Shown here piece by piece: positions 25,621 through 38,975 of a stretch of 64,000 nucleotides of DNA. Position numbers and translations under genes: made by a program. How positions within the stretch are numbered: position 1 is the first letter of the stretch; each line of letters begins with the position of its first letter. Under the pieces are notes generated by a model. It saw only the letters and a list, made by a program, of their open reading frames with translations, was not told where the DNA came from and did not search any database. Source of the DNA: Puffinus mauretanicus. Its lineage: Eukaryota; Chordata; Aves; Procellariiformes; Procellariidae. The stretch spans positions 1,116,001-1,180,000 of the forward strand of contig JAJKFH010003821.1 of the NCBI GenBank assembly GCA_023333565.1, written 5' to 3'.

Positions 25621-26475
25621 AATTTAGTAACTGTGTCCCTGGAATATACAGAGGATCTGGATAAACAAGTCACAACAAATGGGAAAATACACTGGGACGT
25701 TGTTTACTGATGTTACGATAACAAGAGACACATCTTCAGAAAATAACTTTGAACATGCACCAACAGTCTTGCCTGTGAAGATTGAACCAGTAAACATCTG
25801 TCTGTTCTCACCAGTGTCCCTCACTTTCTCAAATATCGGTCCTTCTGCTCAAAATAGCTGCATTCCTCAAATGATACAGTATGTTTGGCATGATCCTGGT
25901 GTAAGGACTACGTTACAAAATAGAACAAGCCAAGGTCTGTTTTCTGGCCCTGCAACTGTCCCTGCATGACTTGCATCCACACTTCTAAGCTTTCTTCTCT
26001 GCCCAAAATAGGGTGACTGCATCCAAACTGCTCATTGACAACAGTCCTGGTACGTGGTGTGGCCCAAACCATGCCTATACGTTGTCCTGGGAGAGTGCTA
26101 GTTGATATAAGCCAAACCCACAATGGTTAATGGATGCAGACCAGGGTTTGATGCTAAATCCTGGCCTTGTTTTCTGTGCCAGTATAGACAGGACCATAGA
26201 GACTTCCCTCTCCACCGCTCCTCCTTTGTGCCAGTGCCTTCCTCTGCCTTCCCCTAATTTGCAGCCCAGTGCCCAGTCCCACCAGGCAACATCCCTCAGT
26301 GCAGACCTGCCACCTGCACGCTTAGTCGCCCACCCTGGCTTTACAAAGGCTTGGAGACTAGATCAAAGGCCGTTTGAAAATTTGGCTTTGTAAACTCTGA
26401 AAAGCTCTCTGACCTTAATTCCCATTACAGCTGTCTGTTTAAGCTATCAGTTGGTAGAACTGAAACTGCCTGAAG

Positions 26476-26520
26476 GACCTGATCCTACACAGTAGTGCAC
26501 CTTCAGTTTTCACTTATGAA
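26476..26520. repeat. short fragment of an old sauropsid interspersed repeat
   Basis: CCTGATCCTACACAGTAGTG followed by CACCTTCAG resembles the recurrent 'cctgatcctgcacagtgctgagcaccctcaactccca' motif of old non-autonomous repeats in turtles, crocodilians and birds. The fragment is short and diverged, and recognition is from memory. Confidence 0.4.
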
Positions 26521-29500
26521 GTGTTAGTCTCTGCATTGCAACTTCTTCTCTTATTAACTTGTCCCTGAGTGAAAAGGGTTTGTTACCACTTCATATCCAC
26601 TAAAGAAATTTCATTCTTTATCCAGAAAGTGGAAGATCAGTCTCAAAAGTGAAGTGTTGAACACTTGCAAGGACTTTATAGATATAAAATGACATGACAA
26701 AAATAGTGGTCACCCTGGGACGAGTAAAGGAAAATAAGGACAGAGTTGATGAAAGTAGATTTTTCAGATACAAAGTCAATATGACTGGCCCTGAATTTTT
26801 GAAAGAGGAATTCAGTCTTCCTAGCAGATGTGAAATGATTTAGTATTTTTCACTTTGTAACTGGTTCACCTAAGAAAGACCCCTAAGTTGTACAGGCATG
26901 AAATGGAGTGATAACAACTAAGTGACTAAATGAAAGCAGCGCAAGACATAAGAATGAACAAATTGCACAAGAGCAGAAGAGCCTGGTTTGAATTCTTAGA
27001 GTAAGTGTACCACAATATAGAAAGCATTAAAAGGAAGCAACATTGAAATAGTAATGTAAAGGTTTGCATCAAAAAGATAAAGAATGAGTTCTGTGACACT
27101 AATTTGCTTGGGTACTGTGTAAGACATCTGAATTGATCCCGGAGCCACCAACACCAACATTTCACTGAACATTTTCAGAGTCAGATTTGACTTTTCAGTT
27201 TGACATGTATTCTGGTTTGTTCCTCAGTAAGGATGCTTTAATCTGGAATATTTTAGTTCAGTTCTTTCAAGACTTGGGCACAGAATACATACTGTTAATC
27301 CATTTCCTCTGAACAAAGGCGAGGGGGCTGTCTTCGTCACAAGTGAGCCACTGCTTCCCATGCTCCAGAAAGCGAATCTTGGCTCTGTGACCAGCAAGTG
27401 ATTCACCAGAAACTTGGCCAGGGAGTGGAAAACTCTTTTTCTGGTCATGTGAATTCAGGCCACAAAGTTCTGTTTTAGGGCAGAGAACTCGTGCTTAAAA
27501 CGTCTCCAGCACCTTCTCCTTCATCGTTAGAGTTCAATTTGAAAGGACAAAAACCTGGCAACTCACTGATGAATATTTTAAGGCTGGCAAATAACCCAGC
27601 CAAAAGCATGAGCCCCAGCTGTCAAAACATAGAAAACTTCAGCTTTACAATAAAACAGATTTCTGTTATTTCTGACTGGCTAGGATTCTTTCGCTTAGAT
27701 CAAGGGCAATAAGCCATTGATCAAAATTTCTTTTTCTTCTTCGCATTTTTGATGTTAGGAAATGCTTTCAAACTCCCCACAGATATTTCAAGCGTTGACT
27801 TTGCTGCCAAGCAGTCTCCGAAAGCTATTCCTCTTCTTCTCCTCTCCCCCCGCCTCTGCTTATCTGCCTCATAGCGCTGTCACAGGATTTCTCAAGTGTC
27901 CACAGTGGATTTCTCTAACGCCATTTCGAGTGGTTCTGTGCTGCATTCTGCGGCTGTAAGGAGAAGCGGATCCAGGGAAGTGGGGATGGAGAACGCTTTA
28001 GCTTCAAGAGGAGATTCAGTTTATCATCTACTAACTGGAGATGAAGCTGTTTGGATGCCAAGGCACAGCATTCTGCTGGCACCTGTAGAGACCTAATTTT
28101 ATAACACAAAGGACCCAGGGGCTTTTACTAAATCCTTAGCCCTGCTTGGGGAAGAAAGTAGAACTGACAAATGAAAGAGCATGCAAAGGAGCGCTGGAAG
28201 CAGAAGGCTGGAGGCGTGTGTATGCGCGAGTGCATGTGCGTGTCTCTGTGTGAGCATCCCGGCACTGGCGTTCCCATGGCATTCCCCTGCCTGCAGAAGG
28301 AATCACACAGGACCAGATGGCTGGATGGGGCCAGGCTGTGGGAGGGGATAGCAAGCATCTCCTTGGATTAGTCGGGTGAAATGTAAGCACTCTTGTGGTA
28401 TTGATGGGAGACATTGACATATTCCAGCTGTTAAGGGATCATAGGGCCAGTCCCCACCCTGGACCGCACAACTCTGCAGCTGAGCATCCCATCACAGCTT
28501 CTGCCCTGTCCCTGCCCTGTTCCTGAAGAACATGATTTGATCCCTCATTCCCTCCTAACACCAAGCTCCCAATTCCCATGCACAGGTAAAAAAAAACAGA
28601 GTGCAAATGCTGTGCCTATCCCTGTCCTCCACTTTCTGCCTTGGAGCAATAACACACAGAGCTGGCATGGGGCTGCCACTGGCCCACCACTCCCAGAAAG
28701 GAAGACATGCAGGATGAAACTATTCCAGCAGAAAAAGCTGGATCCAGTAAGCTGGATGCCTTGAGAACAACTTGCAATGTGTCAGAGTTGGTAGCATCTT
28801 GGCCTCCCACATGTCCAGGACACATTTGCATTCCTCAGTGGTTTTCCAACTATGAATTCACAAGCTAGTATGTCTTAAACCACCAAGAGGCTACAGAGAT
28901 TGTTCACTGAGACACAAGTATCTCAAGAGTCAATGCACTTTGCTGTGAAAATTGGCTATAATCAACTTTTCAGTCTCCACGTTCTTTTTTCAGTCACACA
29001 GGTACTGATATTTTTCCTTGCTTTTCTCCATAGTTACACATAATAGGTGGGTCAAAATGTCTAGTGTCAATGCAGAAATACTTCAGTAAGCTCTGTTAGA
29101 AGAATTACATAAACTAAATGAAATTGCAGTTTCTGTCAAACATCAGTACTATAGGAACAGCACGTTATAACAGAGAACAGATATCTGCGGCATGTTTCTG
29201 CTTTTATCATGTAACTCGAGGGCATAACCAAGTTATAGCAAAGCGATATTTATCTTATTTTGTACATTTTTGTTTATTTTTCATTTTGCAGTAGCAGCAG
29301 AAAGATTCCAAGCTCTCAGCTTTTATTTTGCCAAATGGTAAAGCCACTTTAAAGTCAGTCTGGGTTGTTATATTTTTGACTGAATGTCTCAAGCATCTAG
29401 TAATTCCCTTCAGACCAAGTCAAGACATGGAGTCAGTGCTGGTCTCCGAAGGACTGAAAAAAATGCTCTTATTATGCCCTCTGGAGAAAAGATCAGTCTC

Positions 29501-30324
29501 AGGAATTCAGAAAGTACACCATGCAAAAGTTGCTTTTCAGACACTACTTCTGCAGGCTGCCTGTAATCAATTAATATAGGGTGTCAAACAGTCGACCTTT
29601 TAAAAAACAATTCATTATAAAGGCAGAACTCAACCTGTTGCTTTCTTTTTTGCATATATTTGGTTTGGTTCATATTCATTGATATGTTTCTGTAAGTTAA
29701 GACTACAGAAGCTAAAATATTAACCTTCACTCACAGCTCACTGTGTTCAGCACGCTAGCAGCAGACTGGCATTGGCTTCATCAACACATGCCTCAGGGAG
29801 AGAAGAAGTAATTTAATGTGAGTCCACGGCGAACTTATTTTGCAGTAAAGTAGATTTCCTGTACTGTAGTTTTTAGTCCCAATTCATGATCAGTTCAAAA
29901 CTCGTATATTTTAAAATGGAACTAGCTGGCTTTTTTGATGACTTCAGAGATCTCTATTCCCTCCTGTACAACATCATGTTATTCTTCATATCTTAGGTTT
30001 TGAGACAGAAGAGGGGGGGAGGTCGGACACGCAGATCCTATCAACATGATGGTGCCTGCTGTGGCAAGGGAAATGCATAAACTAGGCTTTGATCAGGACA
30101 TAAAAGAGAGAACTGATTTTCCAACTTTTAAATTTTTTCTGGACAGGTTTTATGTCTAAGCCAGATACTCTTGGTTGGCAGGCTTTGATGCAACCTGGCC
30201 GAGAGATACAGCTGACCAGCAGCGAATGTGGCACAAAGAAGGTAGGAAGGATGGTGGCCCTGCAGGCCTGGGATGGGTTTCCGTTCACCAGCCATGAGAA
30301 AGTCAGATGTATGCCGACTACCCA

Positions 30325-31045
30325 CCACACATTTGTCTAACTTTTCTTAAAATCATTAAAATTAAGATCATTCCACAACTTCCGTGAGCAATCTATTCCT
30401 GTCCTTTCATATCCCTAGGGCCAGAAAGTTCCCTATTATCCCTCCTAAATCTTCTATGGTTACAAAAGAATCTTGGCTTCTTCATGTCCTGCTCCAGATG
30501 AACAACTTTCTCCTGACAGCCTTCCACATATTAGAGAACTAATAATGTGTTCAGTCCTCAAGAGTTCTCTTCTTTCAGCTTCACTGAGCCCAGTTCCTAG
30601 CCTTCCTCCACAGGTAATGCTTCTAGGCCTCTGATTATATTTTCAGCTCTCCTCTGGGCAGTCTTCAGCTTGCTGGGGTCTTAAAGAGCAGTGCCCTGGA
30701 GTGGAGTTTTGCTGAGACCTTGTTAGTGCTAATTAGGATGGAATAAGCACTTTCCATGGCTTATGTACAAGATGTTTGTTAATATATTTCCAGATGAAGT
30801 TCACCTTTTTTGCAGCAGATCTTGACTCATGCCCAGTTTGTGATCCAGTGTATCATCTCCCACGTCCGTTTCTGCAGAGCTGCTGGCTGGCCAGTCACTC
30901 CTCATTTTGCATCTGTGTATTTGATTTCTCCTTCCTAAGAGTAGCATGTCATGCTTGTCTTTGCAGATTTCACCATGGTGATTTGGGATCATTTCTCCAT
31001 TTTAGAGAACAAACAACAAAATTGTTCTTACCCTGTTTATCCTTC
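30325..31045 (-). mobile_element. older CR1-like LINE, 3' part (interrupted by LTR)
   Basis: Read on the + strand, the reverse complement of a CR1 consensus can be followed in order: TTTGTCTAACTTTTCTTAAA, ATTCCACAACTTCC, AGGCCTCTGATTATATTTTC, GCTCTCCTCTGGGCAGTC, GTGCCCTGGAGTGGAGTTTTG, TTTGTGATCCAGTGTATC, TTTGATTTCTCCTTCCTAAG and GATCATTTCTCCATTTTAG. These correspond to the 3'UTR and then the distal reverse-transcriptase ORF in reverse order, so the element is on the minus strand with its 3' end at the low coordinate. Divergence is heavy with many small gaps, so no frame survives. It belongs with the old amniote CR1s rather than young avian copies. It resumes after the LTR at about 31635. Confidence 0.75.
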
Positions 31046-31634
31046 TGTTGTGGGTTAACCCTGGCAGGCAGCTCAGCCTCACACAGCCGCTCGCTCACTC
31101 CCCCGCCCAGTGGGAAGGGGGAGAGAATCAGAAGGGTAAAAGTGAGAAAACTCGTGGACTGAGATAAAGACACTTTAATAGGTAAAGCAAAAGCTGCGCG
31201 CACAAGCAAAGCAAAACAAGGAACGCATTCACTGCTTCCCATCGGCAGGCAGGTGTTCAGCCACCTTCAGGAAAGCAGGGCTCCATCACACACAATGGTT
31301 ACTTGGGAAGACAAACGCCATCACTCTGAACACCCCTCCTTCCTCCTTCTTCCCCCAGCTTTATATGCTGAGCATGGCATCATAGGGTGTGGGATATCCC
31401 TTTGGTCAGTTGGGGTCAGCTCTCCCAGCTGTGTCCCCTCCCACTTCTTGTGCACGCCCAGCCTACTCGCTGGTGGGGCAGCATGAGAAACAGAAAAGGC
31501 CTTGACGCTGTGCAAGCACTGCTCAGCAATAACTAAAAAGGCGTGTGTTATCACCCTTGTGTGGTCACAAATCCGAAATATAGCACCATTCGAGCAACTA
31601 CGAAGAAAATTAACTCCATTCCAGCTAAAACCCA
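31046..31634 (-). mobile_element. solo LTR of an avian ERVL-like endogenous retrovirus
   Basis: A 589-bp unit bounded by TG...CA. On the + strand it begins TGTTGTGGGTTAACCCTGGC and ends with CCAGCTAAAACCCA, both familiar ends of a common bird LTR. Orientation is minus: reading that strand, a TATA-like CATATAAAG (31367-31359) precedes an ATTAAA poly(A) signal (31179-31174). Flanking 5-mers CCTTC (31041-31045) and GCTTC (31635-31639) match at four of five bases, consistent with the 5-bp duplication of ERVL-type integration. No internal gag/pol/env sequence is attached, so this is a solo LTR left by recombination. It lies inside an older CR1, which dates it as the younger insertion. The family name is from memory. 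Confidence 0.85.
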
Positions 31635-31812
31635 GCTTCCAACTGCTTGCAGACTTCATCAGCTCAGTGTCCACTGCTGGTTTTAGAATTGCACTCTCTA
31701 GCTCAACTACCAAGTCATTAACGAAAAGATTGACTAGCACTGGGACTGAGACAAGACCTGTTGGTACCTACTTGAAATGTCCTCTTGGTTTGATAGAAAA
31801 TCACTAACTGGA
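31635..31812 (-). mobile_element. older CR1-like LINE, continuation after the LTR
   Basis: The same CR1 as at 30325-31045 resumes after the LTR. CAAGTCATTAACGAAAAGAT, TGACTAGCACTGGGACTGAG, ACAAGACCTGTTGGTACC, TGTCCTCTTGGTTTGATAG and AAAATCACTAAC match, in order, the reverse complement of the CR1 reverse-transcriptase region. It becomes unrecognisable after about 31812. Confidence 0.65.
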
Positions 31813-32879
31813 AAACATTGCAAAGCAACTGGTAACATCTGGTTATCTGCAGTTTGAGTTCTTGCGTGTATGCTGCTGAGTTAAAAAGAGGGAGAGCACA
31901 AGACTGGAAGGAACCCCTCGAACACACACATTGCTGTCCTAGCAGGAAGAAGCTGGAAGAACAAACTTGTGCAAGATATTCATCATATTGCCTGCTCTGC
32001 TGTGGGAAGATTGTCAGATACAGCAAAGTAATCATAGTACAGAAGCTTGAATAGGAGTCTTGATTGCTTAACTAATGGACTACTAATTCTGTTACCTTCA
32101 TAGGCAGAGACATTCCAATCAACCGTGATCAGATTGAAGATAAGACGATTCTAAGTCAATGTTTACCCACACTGTTTTGCTAAAATGAAAATAAGTAAGG
32201 CTGTCAGTCTTTCTGTACAGACCACCAGTTGATCAAACACGGTGGTCACGGGGAAATCTTCTTGTCCTGTTATCTGACTTGTGTAAAGGGGTTTTCGTCT
32301 TCATCTATGGTAGGCAGGCTCGGAGATGGACTATTATTACAAAGCTGTCATTTCTGCTCCAGTGCAGTAGTGATTTTACCTTTATATAGTTTCCATCATT
32401 TTTAGATACAATGTGTATGTGACCAACATCTTCACAGAGGCATTTTGAGCTTGTGTGTTACAACTGACTATTTCTTGCTGTTAGTTGGCAGGATTCACCT
32501 TTGATTTCAGGTCATACTGGCCTCTTCTGCATCAGTCAACTAGCTGGCAGAGCAAAGAGGAAAACTCTGTACATGTGTTGTCGTTGCTGATTATTTCTGC
32601 AGTAGTCACATGTGAAAACACCAACCAGACGTCACTGCCTCATTGCAGTGGCACGCTCCAGACAAGCAAAAAATGAGCCCCAGAGACCTTTGGGGGCTAC
32701 AGATGTGAATATGTGTGTAACCCATGTGAGATGCCACTCACTGGCTGCGCCACTAAAAGTATCCTACTACCAACTTTGACATAAAGCACGTCTTTGTATA
32801 TCTTGGGTTACTCAAATCAGCTTACGTCTGACATTTGAGCTAACGTGTTTTGTCTCACAAATGGAGAATATTGGCTTAG

Positions 32880-32965
32880 GTGGCACATGTGACAGGTGCT
32901 AATTAGTTAAATCAGTGCAACTCAATTGCATTTAATTATATGGTCATACCTGCAGGTCATGTGTC
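32880..32965. promoter_or_regulatory. candidate conserved intronic block with E-box and TAATTA cores
   Basis: A short dense cluster: GGCACATGTGACAGGTGCTA (two E-boxes, CACATGTG and CAGGTG), CTAATTAGTTAAATC, GCATTTAATTATATGG and TACCTGCAGGTCATG. It is free of recognisable repeats. Clustering is directly visible; function and conservation are inferred. Confidence 0.25.
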
Positions 32966-35874
32966 AGGGAAGAAAAAGTGGATAAAACAGACAAAGGAAG
33001 GGAATATAGAATGGAGGGATAGGATTGCAATGTAAAACCAGGCTTAGCACAAAAGGAAAAATAGCCACGGTGCTATTGACTCCCCTTCCCTACTTATGCC
33101 CTAGTTGTTCCTTTTGGTTAGCTGTATTTTTCATTGATGATCCTTCTTGCTTAGCTCTTTAATTTAAGAAAAGAGAATTTTGTACTCCGAAGGACCTGGC
33201 TTTAGCATAAGGGTATTGGGAATTTTTTAGCAAATAGTCTTTCATGGCTCCGTTTTTATTTTTTAAGTAACAAAAAGGCAAAACTAGGAATAAAGATTAA
33301 ATCAAATTTTTGCTGAAGAGAGGATGCTCTTATTACAAATGCTGCCAGGATTTGAGCAGCTTCTACCACGGCTTTTGCTATTGCAAAACTTACTAGTAAT
33401 TACTACCCAAGTGTTGTGACATTTGGAAAGCCACAGTGCCTTGGTCACTTTATCAAAGAAATTGTCATTTACATGCCTGGGCATTCCTCTGACACTGACA
33501 GCCACTTACTTTGCAATCCTTTAAAATGATTCTGGGATTCTTTCTTCATTTTTTAAGGAGCATATGTGATCAATTTGTCCCTATAAGAGAAAAGGACTTC
33601 AGCCACCTCAGTGTGTCCCAGGAGTAATTCACAGGGCATTGCTTGGAAACGTAGTAGGACTGAAAAAAGCTGTCTGTAGCACAGCTGACGGGGGAGGTTG
33701 CAGAAACCTCAGCTACTTTGCATGCAAAGCTTATGCACCATAATAATTGATCACACCTCAGTGCACCGGACGACAGCTTTGTCCCTGTGCTGCGATGCCG
33801 GGTGCAGCGAGGCCTGCGATGCCCATGGATACAGAGCACCTGGGGCTCCAGGCACTCCCATGGGCACTGGGAGGCTGAGCTTCCCCTTACTCCCAGAAAA
33901 GAAGCCATTGGCTTGAGTACGTTGGTATATCTCTTCTTGATGCTAATAAAGTATCACTTGCCTTGTTTGAGACACACTTTCATGAGGGCAGGAGGGAGCA
34001 GGGGCAAGACCTGGTATTTTTTTATTCATGAAATACTTTAGGAACTATTTCTTGGATGCTCAGATTTGATGCTGTGGGAGCTGCCGAAACTGGAGGGCAG
34101 CCTTCAGAGAGAGTGAAATTTTCATGCTTATGGTTTTCATGGTGTCAAGGACTTGCTTCTACAATGTCAGACCATTTGAGAACTGTCAGGGCCCCTCTTG
34201 TTCCCGCCCCTCATGCAGTCAGGCTGCCCCAGTGGCAGTGCAAAGCCCAGCTCATTTTCAGAAATAAGTTGCCTGAGCAAGAGGAGCTTCTGCTTTCGTC
34301 GCCTCTAGGCCACAGTCTGTGCGGGTGTGATATGTTCTGTCAGTCTCAGCTGACTCCTCAGTCTCTAGCTAAATGCATCTTTTATGAACTGATGAATTGT
34401 TTGTAGAAATTATTTCACTGTAATGTGTTCCAGTGTTTAGTACATGCAAATCCTGTCAATTTTTCATTGTCCACAGACAGCCCTTTTCCTCTTCCATGGG
34501 GAATTGATTTTGAGAGAAGAATATACCTCCTGTGATGCCTCAATTTTCCACAAGCAATCTTCCCTCTAAGTGCAGGCCAGCCCAATACCGTTTAGTTCGT
34601 TGGAAGTGCTGAAATTACAGCCTGAGGTGGCACAGCTGCTGGAACAATATCAACCAAGCGGGAATAGATACATCAGCGACAAGGGACAGGATGACCTCCA
34701 CTAATCCAAACCTTTTAACCACATGTTTCTGCTTTCCATAAAAATACAAGTCTCACTTGCTTGTCATTTAATAAGATTACAAAGCAAGCCCAAGCAATTT
34801 TAACTGTTTGCTTCTGAAATGAAATCCATCCCTTGTGAATGGGGAGAGCCAGAGCTAACTACGTGTAAGATTAGAGTATGTCAAAGCACATCCTGACTTC
34901 TGTCATTGATTCTCTTTCATTCAGGTGTTCAATGAGTGAGCTTGCTCTGGCTTTCTGCAACATGTAAGTGTTGCTCCCGGTGCTCCCCAGGACCAATAAA
35001 TCTTTTTCACTTTCTTATGAGAGACAAGGAGCAGCAAGCTAACCAGTCAGTCTAAACCATCTTATTTAAAACCACTGATTTTAAGCAGTTTGTCTAACAG
35101 TTAATATATTCTCATTTCAGAATCCTGTGCTGTCAGTGAAGCTGTGATAGATTCTCCTCTAGTTTGAACAAATGAACCTAAAGTTTCAGAAGGATGCTCA
35201 TACTCTGTCCAACTGTTTTGCTTAAATTCTCTAGAAAGTACAGTTAGTCTACCACAGTTGCCTAAATCATCTAGTCATATTGATTTATATTAAAGGTTTA
35301 ACATTTGTTTAGGGTAGGTCTTCGAGACACAGTGTAGCATTATGTAGGAGCTCTTGGTACGTACAAACGCAGTGCAGGAAGGTTAGGAAGCAAGCTGGGC
35401 TCTGGGAAGCAACAGGGCCTTGTGAGCCCCATCACCAGTACTTTTATGGCTCCTTGGTGCAGAGTGAGCGCTGCAGCCCTTGATCTATGATGTTCTGCAC
35501 AGCAGAGATGGAACCGAGGAATCCAAATAGCAGTTGCAGGGCTGTGAAAGTGCTCTGGGGTTCCAGTTCCCAACCTTTTGTGTCTCTTCCTTGGCTGACA
35601 CCGCATCCTGCCAGCTGCGTTTTGCCCTCTCTCAGACCCCTGCAGCTGAGGAAGTCTCTGAACAGCTGATTTCCCAAAGCTGGGAGGGCACAGGAGAGGG
35701 CTCATTCCTGGCTTTGTCCTGTTTCCTATGCTCTTGCCCAAATAGCTAATTTTTTTATCATAGCAATCATTCTTACTGTTTTTATGATCTCTTTGTAGCG
35801 AGGTAGAGTCATCCTGTGTATGCTGTAAGTGCTGTTTCATTTACCTGTTGGGACTTCCTGAAACAGAGGTTGGA

Positions 35875-36600
35875 TCCATACCATTATTTTAATAGCCCTT
35901 GCTAGATCCGTTCTCTATTAATTCGTCTAATCCCCTTTAAACCTGTTCCTACTTTTGGCTTCCATAATACTGTGTGCAGTAAGTCTCCATTTAATTATGT
36001 GTGTGTGAAAAAGTGCTTCCTATTTTTTAGTTTCAACCATTTGCCTGATAATCTCATTAGGTTCCCCCTAATTCCTGTATTGTGGGAAATAACCGATCTG
36101 TTCCCAAGTTACCTTCCCTGTGCAGGCAGGGATTTCATAGCCACTGTCATATTTCCTGTCAGTTGTCTGCTTTCCAAGCAGGCATCTCCAATGTACAGGA
36201 GTTGTTCAACACCTCTCATGGTCCTCGCTGCCCTTCTCTCTGCTGTTCATAGTTCTGCAATATCCTATTCCAGCTGCGGTGGCCAGAACAGGACACAGCG
36301 TTCAGGAAGGCAGGCATGGCAGGGCTTCCCATGGCGCTGTTTTCTGCAGATGGTTATGGTTTTTACCTCTTTCTCTAGACCTTTCCTAACAATTCCCAGT
36401 CTTCTCTTTTGCCTTTTTGACACTGCTCAGCATCAGGCTTTAGGAGTGACTCCCTTTCTGTATGAAAATAGGCAGTTCAGAGTCAATAGTAACATGGGAA
36501 TACTTGGGATTTGTATCCCCAGAGCGCACACTGCGTTCACTTTTTGGCCAGTTTCACAACGGGCATTAACTTTTGCCGAGTATTACCTTTAAGACTCTTG
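35875..36600 (-). mobile_element. older CR1/L3-like LINE fragment
   Basis: A second minus-strand old LINE. In + strand order it shows TTCGTCTAATCCCCTTTAAACC, CTACTTTTGGCTTCCATAAT, GTGTGTGAAAAAGTGCTTCC, CTCATTAGGTTCCCCCTAAT, GTCCTCGCTGCCCTTCTCTC, GGCCAGAACAGGACACAG and TCTTTTGCCTTTTTGACACTG. All are landmarks of the reverse complement of an old amniote CR1 3' region and distal ORF. The 206-codon open frame at 35972-36592 on the + strand is antisense to this element and has no coding meaning. It differs in sequence type from the CR1 at 30.3 kb. Confidence 0.7.
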
Positions 36601-38961
36601 CTTTGTACTGGAATTCATAATTCCCATATAATGTGGGGGTAGAATCAAGTGCCTAGAAAATGGAATTCACAAAATCTGACAAGCAGAACAGGTGTCTAAG
36701 CCAGCAGGAAATACTGGTAAGGGAAGGGTGGCTTGGATCTTGTTTTTTCACTCTGAGGAAGTTACCTGCTTCCACTTGGGATTCACGGCATGTGCCCAGC
36801 TCTGCAGGGTGCCAAGGTTTCCTTCCAGAAATAAAGGATGAGGATTTCTTATACAACTGTGCAGGAACTCTTGTTCATGCTTGGGCATCCCACACTTGAA
36901 GCACTTGCATGAAACTCCTTGATTGAGTTTTCTCATCTCTCCGAGATGGGAGCCCACATTCCCCAGGGGAAGCATCTCTGTATAGACTGTGCAGGGGGCA
37001 GAGAGTGGAGCAGAGAAGGGGAGATCTCAATGCTTTGTGCTGAAGTTCCCTTACTTCTTGTAGGATAATCAAACATCCAGTGGATTGTTGAGTGAAGAAG
37101 GGAGCTGAATGTCAAATGTGTACAAGGATATCATGCCTACTCCCTTCTTTTGTGTCCCCAGAGAAGTTTCTCACACTTCAAAGGAATAGATGGACTAAAA
37201 TCAGGACTAAACCACATTCATCTGAGCTTAGTTCTAGAGATAGTGGCTGCTTGGAAATAAGTAGAAATGTTGCCATGGGCTTCATGAGAACCATGGTTTC
37301 ATCACCTTCTTTGGTGTTGTCCTTGCATTTCACTTTATCAGTACACAATTTTGACTTACTTCATCACAGCAGTATTTTTCAATTCCCTGCTGCTCTGTTT
37401 CAGCTGTTCCCGCTAAAAAATATCACTGAAAACTGTATTGGGGCATGGAGTAAGTTGCGTATCTTAACAACTTTCCATTCTTTTTGTAACCATCACCTAT
37501 TCCCTATATACCAGACCAGGAAAAGCAACGAAATACAAAACTATCCATCCATCAGCTTCTCCCTCCATCGAATACAGAAAAAAGACAATATCAGTGTACC
37601 AGATCATCTGTCCTTCATTCACCATTAATCGTGCTAGTGTTCCTTTTACCTTCTGCCTGTTATGAATTCAGCAGCCTCCAGGAAGCTCACTGATAGCTGA
37701 CACTCTGTTTCCTCTTCATGCTTTTCTTCCCTTTGAGCTAGCCTTTAACTTTGTTTCAGTGTTTGAAAGATCTAATACCATCTAAATTGAATGTTCAAAT
37801 ATATTTTTAGATTCCCTCTTTATCTCTTCCAGCAGTCTCTATAGCCTTGCATCTGCCCCAGTTCAACAAAAGCACATGATGAATTGCCTAAGTGCTTTGC
37901 TGTATTGGGACCTGAACACTAATTTCTTCTTCTCAGTTTTGTTTTCAAAACATTTTAAATTCCCAAGCAGGTCTAGCTGCAAGACATTTTACTTATTTTC
38001 TCCTGGCTTTAATACTAGTTATCTTCAAATTAGTGATCATAAGTCTAATATGCTTGTGCATGTATGTATGCATGTTACTATCACTGGGATTTAAAAGCTA
38101 ATGATATTATGATCCTAAAATCCTTTTTGTTCCTTGGTATGTAACTTGTATATTGAAATTATAATAATAGACTTCTGACCAGAAGCAGTTGTCTCCATTA
38201 AAAACTAAATCTTTGGCAAGTATTTCCATACAATATATGGTACAAAACTAGTCTTTCCCTAATATCAGAAGTAATTGTGTAGTAAGTAATTACTGTTGTC
38301 TTGTTCAGTATGTCATCTCTGCCTCATGAGAAATAGTGACAAACTGCAAATGATAAATACATATCCAAAGACATCCTAGACCTGAAGCTTTCCTTTGAGA
38401 TGATGCTGGTTTGGTTTTTGTGCTTTTTAAATAATTAACAAAATCTCAAGTCAAATAATTTTACAGATTTTAAAAACCCAAATACCTTTTTTCCTAAAAG
38501 ACATCATAATCCAAAATACCACCTACTCTTTCAATGCAAGCATCAATCACCAGTAGCCAAGCTGGAATCAGAATTAAGATGCATTTACGGACACTAACTT
38601 AAATTTACTGAAACAAGTACTGACCAAGCTAAGCAAGCAATAAAAGTGGTGGTTTGGGGGTACTGACTGGTAGATGAGTTCCTCATTTGTTCTGTAGGGC
38701 TCAGGGCAGCATTTAAACAGTTTTGTTTCTCTTTTCTTCATTTTTAAATGAAACCTTTTTTCTCCCTCTGGCTCTCTTATCTATTGGTGTAACTGATGTT
38801 GCACAAGAAATTACCTCATTTCAATGGCTGGAGCCAGTTTTTCTATCAGCTGCAGTAAGGTTTCCTCATTTATTTAACGAGCCTGGATAGGGAGGAAATT
38901 AAGTGTTAGGAGCTGCAGATGAATAAAACTAAAACAGAATTTTCTGTTTATTAGGATGGTT

Positions 38962-38975
38962 AAAAAAAAAAAAAA
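38962..38975 (+). repeat. poly(A) run
   Basis: Fourteen consecutive A residues within AT-rich intronic sequence. No adjacent retroposed sequence or target-site duplication is evident. Confidence 0.8.

Noticed and set aside
35340..35840. 166-codon minus-strand frame
   Set aside because: No domain, biased composition and no splice context; it probably arose by chance next to the old CR1.
35972..36592. 206-codon + strand frame
   Set aside because: It is antisense to an old minus-strand CR1 whose landmarks cover the whole stretch.
37092..37628. 178-codon + strand frame in balanced-composition intron
   Set aside because: Translation is low in recognisable motifs, there are no good splice borders, and it is within chance expectation for 64 kb read in six frames.
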